From assembly GCF_039531695.1 (NCBI RefSeq), contig NZ_BAAAQN010000039.1, positions 55,962 through 119,961 of the forward strand: DNA of 64,000 nt, read 5' to 3'. Both the position numbers and the translations under genes were made by a program. The notes beneath the pieces were generated by a model. It worked only from the letters and a program-made list of their open reading frames with translations, had not been told where the DNA came from and did no database searches. This DNA comes from Catenulispora yoronensis. GTDB taxonomy: Bacteria > Actinomycetota > Actinomycetes > Streptomycetales > Catenulisporaceae. This document shows positions 59,133 to 64,000 of this stretch, piece by piece. Every line of letters starts with the position of its first letter. The stretch's first letter is position 1.

Positions 59133-60065
59133 CTACCTCGCCATCAGGTCCCTGACAGCCTGGACCACCGCGTCCGGGCGGCGCATCGGCAGCGTCGCGT
59201 GTCCGACGCCCTCGATCCGCCGGTTCTCGCCGTGGGTGAAGCCGGCGGCGAGTTCGTCGTAGAGGCGCAGCTTGGCGTCGATCTCGGCCTGCAAGCCTTC
59301 TTCGGAAACGCCCATCGAAACGGCGCGCTTGAACGGATCCACGTCCATCGCGGTCAACACCACCGCGGGGAGGTCGGCGGGAACCGGCCCGGCGGCGCGC
59401 ATCTCGTCGCCGAGGGCTTTGACGTTGGCCGCCTCGCGGATGCCGACTCGCAGCCACCTCGGGTGGACGTGATTGGCGACCAGGGGTTCGCGGACCTCGG
59501 CCGGCCAGGCGGTCATCTCCTGCTCGAACAGGTCGCGATAGAAGTCGATGACCTGCTGGGGAAGCTCGGTCGGCAGATCCTGATCGGGGTCGAAGGCGTC
59601 CCAGCGGTCGGCAAGTTCTTGAGGCATGTACTTGTGGTAGTCCTCGTGGCCGGGCTCGAACAGGACGAGGCCCGCGACCACCTCCGGCCGGCGCGCCGCG
59701 AGATAGCGCGCGTAGAGAGCCCCGAGCGAATGGCCCGCGAAGATGTAGGGCCCTGCGATGCCCGCGACGCGCAGCAGCTCCAGCAGTTCCTCGGTCACGA
59801 CGGCCAGCGAGCGCGGGAGGCTGACGTCCCGATCGCTCCAGCCGGTGCCGCCCCGGTCGTACACGACGCCTGCGGCGAACTGCGCGACACCGTCCAGGAC
59901 CGGCCACAAGTCCAGTCCCACGCAGCCGCCGCCGGGCAGGAGCACCACGCAGGGTTCGCCGTCCCCCCGGGTCCCGGCCTGGTGCATGAACAGCTGATGC
60001 CCGTCGACGACGCAGTGGCGGCCGAACGGCGCCGGACGCTCGGCGGGCAGGTTCAGGTCTGACAC
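59133..60065 (-). CDS. Alpha/beta hydrolase
   Basis: A 310-residue serine hydrolase. PCVVLLPGGGCVGLDLWPVL (oxyanion), VVYDRGGTGWSDRDVSLPRS, nucleophile IFAGHSLGALYARYLA, Asp near VLTAMDVDPFKRAV, and histidine IEGVGHATLPMRRPDAV. The EPGHEDYHKYMPQE insert forms the cap. GTG 60065 has GGAGGGG eight bases upstream; the frame extends further upstream through the divergent promoter and HTH gene and is not used there. Regulated probably by the divergent HTH protein. Confidence 0.88.
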   Translation of the reverse strand: MSDLNLPAERPAPFGRHCVVDGHQLFMHQAGTRGDGEPCVVLLPGGGCVGLDLWPVLDGVAQFAAGVVYDRGGTGWSDRDVSLPRSLAVVTEELLELLRVAGIAGPYIFAGHSLGALYARYLAARRPEVVAGLVLFEPGHEDYHKYMPQELADRWDAFDPDQDLPTELPQQVIDFYRDLFEQEMTAWPAEVREPLVANHVHPRWLRVGIREAANVKALGDEMRAAGPVPADLPAVVLTAMDVDPFKRAVSMGVSEEGLQAEIDAKLRLYDELAAGFTHGENRRIEGVGHATLPMRRPDAVVQAVRDLMAR

Positions 60066-60093
60066 GGCGGTGTCCCCTCCGACGGAATCTGCA

Positions 60094-60109
60094 TTCCCAA
60101 CTATGGGAA
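60094..60109. promoter_or_regulatory. Palindromic operator between hydrolase and HTH regulator
   Basis: TTCCCA-ACTA-TGGGAA is a perfect six-base-arm dyad, and a third half-site TGGGAA lies at 60122-60127, 18 bases from the previous one and just before the ATG. It is a likely autoregulatory site for the HTH protein. Confidence 0.65.
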
Positions 60110-60128
60110 CGGTACCAGAGATGGGAAT

Positions 60129-60668
60129 ATGAAGCGCGTGGACACCCTCACCCTGCTGCTGCACCCAGTGCGGCTGCGTATCCTGCACGCCATGACCGGC
60201 GGTCTGACCCGCACCACCGGCGAGCTGTGCGCGCGGCTGCCGGACGTGCCGAAGACGACGGTGTACCGCCACGTGGCGCTGCTGGCCGACGCCGGGCTGC
60301 TGGACGTCGTGGACGAGCAGCGGGTCCACGGCGCGGTCGAGCGGTACTACCGCCTGCGGGGCCGTCCGCGCGTCGATCCCGCCGACGCCGCCGCCATGAC
60401 CATCGAGGACCACCGCCAGGCCTTCACCGCCGCCATGGCCGCCCTGCTGGCCGACTTCACGACCTACCTCGACCGCGCCGACGCCGACCCCACCGCCGAC
60501 TCGGTCGGCTACACGCAGATCCCCCTGTGGCTCAGCCCTGCGGAGCTGGCGGAGATGCTCGACGAGTTCCGCGCCGGAATCCTGGCCCGGATGGAGAATC
60601 AGCCCTCTGCCGAGCGCGGACTGTACCTGCTCAGCCCGATCCTGTTTCCGATCGAGCGCGCGGAGTAG
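60129..60668 (+). CDS. ArsR/HTH_20-type winged-helix regulator
   Basis: A 179-residue regulator. Winged helix: LTLLLHPVRLRILHAMTGGL, TTGELCARLPDVPKTTVYRH, VALLADAGLLDVVDEQRVHG (wing and recognition helix). The C-terminal part has an amphipathic ligand/dimer domain (HRQAFTAAMAALLADFTTYL). It resembles the helix-turn-helix transcriptional regulators called YdfP/ArsR-like in actinobacteria. ATG 60129. It diverges from the hydrolase with the palindrome between. Confidence 0.85.
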   Translation: MKRVDTLTLLLHPVRLRILHAMTGGLTRTTGELCARLPDVPKTTVYRHVALLADAGLLDVVDEQRVHGAVERYYRLRGRPRVDPADAAAMTIEDHRQAFTAAMAALLADFTTYLDRADADPTADSVGYTQIPLWLSPAELAEMLDEFRAGILARMENQPSAERGLYLLSPILFPIERAE

Positions 60669-60826
60669 CCGCGACGCGCCCCTCGCCGTCCGAGAGCCGT
60701 CGACCGCTCTTTGACGCGGTCCGCCCGGCAGAATGCTTCACGCCGGGCGATCACACCGTCCGCCGAACCGCCCCGACCTGTACCGCCCCGTACTGACCCG
60801 CACCGACCCGCACCACGGAGGAACCA

Positions 60827-61258
60827 GTGCTCACCCCCGCCGATGAGACCCTGCTGCGCCGTGCGATCGCCATCGCCGCCCACGCCGTCACCCTGGGCGA
60901 TGCCCCCTACGGCTCGCTGCTCGCCGATGCCGATGGGAACATCCTGATCGAGGAGCACAACACCGTTAAGCGGGACGACGACATCAGCGCCCACCCGGAG
61001 CTGAAGCTCGCCCGGTGGGCCGCCCGGGAGCTGACCCCCGAGGCCGCGGCCGCGACCACCATGTACACGAGCTGCCAGCCGTGCGGCATGTGCACCGGCG
61101 GCATCGTCCGCTCCGGCCTCGGGCGCGTCGTCTACGCCCTGGCCACCGACCAGCTGGTCGAGCTGAACCCCGGCTCGGGATGGCCGACCGTGCCGCAGGA
61201 CGGGCCGGCCCTGTTCGAGGAGGCACGCGTGCCGATCGAGACCTTCTACAAGAGCTGA
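60827..61258 (+). CDS. Nucleoside/cytidine deaminase-family zinc protein
   Basis: A 143-residue deaminase. Zinc and catalytic motifs: DISAHPELKLARWAAR (H-P-E instead of the common H-A-E) and YTSCQPCGMCTGGIVRSG (PCxxC). The layout matches GuaD/TadA-like nucleoside deaminases. Cytosine, guanine or another base could be the substrate. GTG 60827 has GGAGGA five bases upstream. The 60669-60826 gap holds only GAC-C(C/G)CAC-type low-complexity sequence. Confidence 0.88.
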   Translation: MLTPADETLLRRAIAIAAHAVTLGDAPYGSLLADADGNILIEEHNTVKRDDDISAHPELKLARWAARELTPEAAAATTMYTSCQPCGMCTGGIVRSGLGRVVYALATDQLVELNPGSGWPTVPQDGPALFEEARVPIETFYKS

Positions 61259-61277
61259 CATACCCGGACAACGAAAA

Positions 61278-61309
61278 CCGCCGCACCGATGCTGGCATCG
61301 GTGCGGCGG
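61278..61309. terminator. Bidirectional terminator between deaminase and DHFR-like genes
   Basis: Perfect 15-base stem CCGCCGCACCGATGC/GCATCGGTGCGGCGG with a two-base loop. AAAA flanks it on the left, giving TTTT for minus-strand transcripts. Confidence 0.85.
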
Positions 61310-61320
61310 CGCGTCCGGCC

Positions 61321-61893
61321 TCAGTGGACCACGTCGTAGACAGCCTTCTGGACCCCGTTGCTGTACGTCGCGGAGTCGACCAGCTTCAGCTTCTGGGCGT
61401 CCACATCGGACGCGCTGAACAGCCGACGGCCGGAACCGAGCAGCACCGGGAACACGAGCAGGTGGTAGCGGTCGATCAGCCCCGCGTCGGACAACGCGTG
61501 GTTCAGCTCGATGCTGCCGTGCACGATGATCGGACCGCCCTCGGTCTGCTTCAGGGCCGCGACGTCGTCGAGCGAGCGCAGAATCGTGGTCTCGCCCCAG
61601 TTCGTCGCCAACTGCCCGTCGGTCAGCGTGGTGGAGACGACATACTTCGGCATCGCGTTGTAGCCGGGGAACTCCGCCATGTCCGGCCACACCGGGCTGA
61701 ACGCCTCGTAGCTCTTGCGGCCCAGGAGCAGCGCCGTGGCCTCCTCCTGCTCGGTCCCCTTGAGCTCATACGCCTCGGGGACGAACTCGATCTCCTTGAA
61801 CGTCCACCCGGCGTTCCGATACTCGGTCTCCCCGCCGGGGTCCTGCATGACCCCGTCGGCCGAGACGAACGCGCTGCTGATCAGAGTACGCAT
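61321..61893 (-). CDS. Dihydrofolate reductase-like (RibD C-terminal fold) protein
   Basis: A 190-residue RibD_C/DHFR-superfamily protein, opening MRTLISSAFVSADGVMQDPG, with ALLLGRKSYEAFSPVWPDMA (NADPH-type strand-helix) and the C-terminal GPIIVHGSIELNHALSDAGL and LLGSGRRLF. This is the YyaP/YwjB type of unknown physiological reaction. ATG 61893. It follows the SRPBCC gene after 24 bases and shares its regulator, suggesting one operon. Confidence 0.88.
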   Translation of the reverse strand: MRTLISSAFVSADGVMQDPGGETEYRNAGWTFKEIEFVPEAYELKGTEQEEATALLLGRKSYEAFSPVWPDMAEFPGYNAMPKYVVSTTLTDGQLATNWGETTILRSLDDVAALKQTEGGPIIVHGSIELNHALSDAGLIDRYHLLVFPVLLGSGRRLFSASDVDAQKLKLVDSATYSNGVQKAVYDVVH

Positions 61894-61917
61894 TTTCGTT
61901 TCCTCACTCAGTTGTCT

Positions 61918-62655
61918 CTAACTCATGACCTCGGACAGCCAGCGCTGCCAGGCCCCTTCCGCCGCATCCGTGACGGGCCCGAACAGGTGGTGGAACATCA
62001 GCGCCACCCCGGCCCCGTGATGGAAGGCATAGATCGCGTCCTCGGTCCGGACCTCGAACCGCTCCTCGTCGGCCCACACCACCTCCCCCGCCACCACCGG
62101 CAACCCCTCCGGCCCGCCGTCCGCCCGGTCGCCCACCGCGACCAACGCCGGCAACCCCAGCGCCTCGGCCAGCAACGTCCGTATCTGCTGCGCGGACCGC
62201 CCCTCCACCGGCGCCACCCCGAAGACCGGCTCCGCCACCCGCCCGGGGAAGTACGCCAGGTACTCCCGCAGGGTGTTGAGATGAAACGGCCAGCCCCGGC
62301 GCAGCGCGTCGTACTCGTCCTGCCAGTCGTCGCCGAGCATCCCGCTGTGCACGACCCGCAGCACCGTGCTGCCCCCGTCCCGCCCCTCCAGCAAGTACTC
62401 GAAAGCCATGAAGCGCCCGTCCTCCGCCTCCGCGGTGCGCGAAGCAAACCGCTTCCCCGGCTCGAACGCGGTGACCTCGGCCTCCTCCCGACGCCAGCCA
62501 TTGGTCACGGCCGCGACCCCGCCCACCCGCCCCTCCACCTCATTGCGGCCCATGAACCACGAATCAATGCCCGGCCCGGTGGCGATCGCCTCCCAGACCC
62601 GCTCCGGGTCCGCGGGCAGCGCCACCTCCACCTCGATCTCGAACGGATGCACCAT
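61918..62655 (-). CDS. SRPBCC/AHSA1-domain protein, two-part
   Basis: A 245-residue START-like protein. The AHSA1 domain starts FEIEVEVALPADPERVWEAI, with GIDSWFMGRNEVEGRVGGVA and VLRVVHSGMLGDDWQDEYDA, and the second half GVAPVEGRSAQQIRTLLAEA is a weaker repeat. ATG 62655 has AGGAGG seven bases upstream and overlaps the ArsR stop (TGATG). ArsR-SRPBCC pairs are common in actinomycetes; the ligand is not known. Leucine codons include many TTG, unlike most of the window. Confidence 0.85.
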   Translation of the reverse strand: MVHPFEIEVEVALPADPERVWEAIATGPGIDSWFMGRNEVEGRVGGVAAVTNGWRREEAEVTAFEPGKRFASRTAEAEDGRFMAFEYLLEGRDGGSTVLRVVHSGMLGDDWQDEYDALRRGWPFHLNTLREYLAYFPGRVAEPVFGVAPVEGRSAQQIRTLLAEALGLPALVAVGDRADGGPEGLPVVAGEVVWADEERFEVRTEDAIYAFHHGAGVALMFHHLFGPVTDAAEGAWQRWLSEVMS

Positions 62656-63308
62656 CACCGATCCTCCTGTCCCACTTCAGCGTCGACTGCCCCACCCGCC
62701 CCGGCCATCGGCACTGGGCCGCCCGGGTCCCGCTCCGGAATCTGATGCACCCCGACCACCACCCGATGCACCCGCCCCCCCACCGCCCCCTCGTCGTGAT
62801 ACCGCCCCACCAACTCCGCCACCACCCGCGTCAACTCCTCCGCGAACTCCGCCCGCTCCCCCGCCGAAGCGAACCGCACCTGCGCATCCACCGCGAAAGT
62901 AGCCACCCTCCGCTGCGCCCGCGCCGCCCCACCCAACAAAGCCCCGACCTCCTGCACCAACCGCGCCCCCAACGCCACCAACCACCGCGCCGACAACTGA
63001 TCAGGCGCCCGCGCCGGATCCGGACTCACCGCCCCCAAAGCCACCGGCGAAATAACAAAAGAAGCAGCAACAGCCCGATAAACCCGCTCCGCGACATTCC
63101 CCCTCCGCCGCTCCTCCACCAACTCCACCAACCCATGCCGCTCCAACTCCTTCAAGTGATAATTCACCTTCTGCCGCGCCACCCCCAACCGCCCCGCCAA
63201 CATCACCGCCGACCCCGGCTCCACCAACTCCGCCAAAATCCGCGACCGCATCGGATCCAACGAAGCCTCCGCCGCAGCGGGCTCCTCAATAACAGCGACT
63301 TCCAACAT
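62655..63308 (-). CDS. ArsR-family transcriptional regulator
   Basis: A 217-residue winged-helix regulator. ASLDPMRSRILAELVEPGSA, VMLAGRLGVARQKVNYHLKE and LERHGLVELVEERRRGNVAE form the HTH and wing. The rest is a helical dimerisation/ligand region (ERAEFAEELTRVVAELVGRY). I start at ATG 63308; an open frame to 63386 runs over the operator. Codon choice is G/T-ending (many TTG, GTT, GGT), unlike the C-ending majority, which hints at acquisition. It should repress the SRPBCC/DHFR-like operon downstream. Confidence 0.87.
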   Translation of the reverse strand: MLEVAVIEEPAAAEASLDPMRSRILAELVEPGSAVMLAGRLGVARQKVNYHLKELERHGLVELVEERRRGNVAERVYRAVAASFVISPVALGAVSPDPARAPDQLSARWLVALGARLVQEVGALLGGAARAQRRVATFAVDAQVRFASAGERAEFAEELTRVVAELVGRYHDEGAVGGRVHRVVVGVHQIPERDPGGPVPMAGAGGAVDAEVGQEDR

Positions 63309-63326
63309 GCCAACCAGCCTGCCGCC

Positions 63327-63360
63327 GACAACAATTTTTGTCAAGACAAATTTTCTTGTC
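63327..63360. promoter_or_regulatory. Tandem GACAA-N6-TTGTC operators before the ArsR gene
   Basis: Two 16-base dyads, GACAA-CAATTT-TTGTC (63327-63342) and GACAA-ATTTTC-TTGTC (63345-63360), are spaced by 18 bases start to start. They are AT-rich in a very GC-rich window and lie 19-52 bases upstream of the ATG. Confidence 0.75.
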
Positions 63361-63903
63361 GGTGAGACGGGACGACGATCGCCCACCTACACCCACCTGA
63401 AGCCGACTCCTCCTGGCGACAACGCGAACGCCGAGGGAGGGAGGCACTGAATGGAGTGCCGCTGGAGGACTGGCGGCTGGAGCAGCGAGCGAGGACTGAC
63501 TCACGAGCAGGCCGAGAGCAGGCAATGGAGATCCGGCGCAGCACCACACGCCAGCAGCCGCAGCCGCAGCCGCTAGCGGAACCGGACACCATCGCGGCCA
63601 GCCGCCCCGCCAACAGCACGACCGGCGGCGGCCAGCAGAACCGGACGGCATCGAAACTGGCCGCCCACCGCATCACCACCGGCGGCTGCCGGCAGAACTG
63701 TTCAGCCTCGCGACCGGTCGCACCGATGCCAGCATCACAACCGGCGGCGGCCAGAAGGACCGGTGGTCATCGCAACCGATCGCCCCGCCACCATCACCAC
63801 CGGCAGCGGCCGGCAGAACCGGACACGATCACAACCGGTCGCCCCGGTTTTTGCTTTGCCCCAAAGTTAGGTCTTCGGTTCCGGTCTTTCCGATGCTCCT
63901 ATG
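63361..63903. repeat. Non-coding region with about five imperfect ~60-base repeats
   Basis: From about 63567 to 63860, units begin near 63627, 63685, 63746 and 63806 (spacing 58-61), with a partial unit before. Each reads GGC(G/T)GCC(A/G)G(C/A)AGAACCGG-like sequence followed by CATCG...ACCG(G/A)(T/C)CGCC. An open frame crosses it but is His/Pro/Arg-rich repeat sequence. No gene is evident here. Confidence 0.65.
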
Positions 63904-64000
63904 TCAAGGTGTGGGGGTTGGTTGTGTGGTGTTTTGGTGGGTGAGGATGCGGTGGATTTCGTTGGCTATGTAGCGTTTGAGGCAGCGCATGATGTCTTTT
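63904..64000 (-). mobile_element. IS110-like transposase, C-terminal end (partial)
   Basis: On the minus strand the frame ends at TGA 63904-63906 and is open to the window edge. The readable part is KDIMRCLKRYIANEIHRILT then a Thr/Pro-rich tail. RCLKRYIA-type sequences close many actinobacterial IS110-family transposases, and the bases after the stop (ACATAGGAGCATC) resemble an IS110 right end. Only the last ~32 codons are inside the window, so completeness is unknown. Confidence 0.6.

Noticed and set aside
63456..63944. 162-residue plus-strand frame at the right end
   Set aside because: It follows the ~60-base repeats and crosses the IS110-like gene end; no domain.

Overview
The window is about 72% G+C by eye and comes from an actinomycete. 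The clade is supported by a mycothiol-dependent (MDMPI) enzyme, a PimB'-type phosphatidylinositol mannoside mannosyltransferase, a class II DAHP synthase, a perfect DtxR/IdeR-type iron box, many GTG/TTG starts and pervasive 4-base start/stop overlaps. A Catenulispora-like or Streptomyces-like lineage is plausible, but the sequence alone does not settle the genus.

Layout. 1-3254 (+): the end of a DMT transporter, a RecD2-type helicase, and a short PLP enzyme of the ACC deaminase/D-cysteine desulfhydrase fold. 3345-19462 (-): a very compact corrin-ring operon, read right to left from a cobalamin riboswitch at about 19540-19750. Its order is chlI/D-like chelatase ATPase, cobO, cobB, cobI, cobM, cbiD, cobL, cbiG-cobJ fusion, ferredoxin, cobH, cbiX and cobD-type aminotransferase. 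All internal junctions overlap. TldD and TldE follow only 22 bases later. 20200-20254 holds three operator-like dyads at an exact 20-base period with no obvious gene. 20295-22065: a molybdopterin oxidoreductase diverges from an iron-box-controlled bfd-bfr pair.

22085-44711 is a core-metabolism and envelope block: DUF6086-like protein, HNH-like protein, threonine aldolase, DAHP synthase, two NarL-type two-component systems, a phosphofructokinase with pyrophosphate-type signature residues, a Tat-exported hydrolase, PlsC acyltransferase, esterase, a pentad-repeat membrane protein, EEP nuclease, ROK glucokinase, a DUF5304-like protein, an ArsA-like ATPase with a defective P-loop, an SRPBCC protein and a long-chain acyl-CoA ligase. 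From memory, and unchecked, Streptomyces genomes keep a similar order (bfr/bfd, aroH, pfk, glk, fadD, pimB').

44783-63308 is more accessory. It carries VOC, AraC, DUF2200, UvrA2-like, aldo-keto reductase and YCII genes ahead of PimB'; then a GT87 enzyme overlapping a secreted metallopeptidase tail to tail, a P450 with a divergent TetR, a DUF4429 protein, a Ser/Thr kinase, a hydrolase with a divergent HTH regulator, a nucleoside deaminase, and an ArsR-controlled SRPBCC/DHFR-like operon. The right edge (63904-64000) is the 3' end of an IS110-like transposase, preceded by degenerate ~60-base repeats.

Two themes recur: short tandem repeats sit just 3' of many stop codons, each with its own unit, and pentapeptide-type repeats occur inside proteins (CobB N-terminus, the 37424 protein). 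No rRNA, tRNA or CRISPR array was seen.
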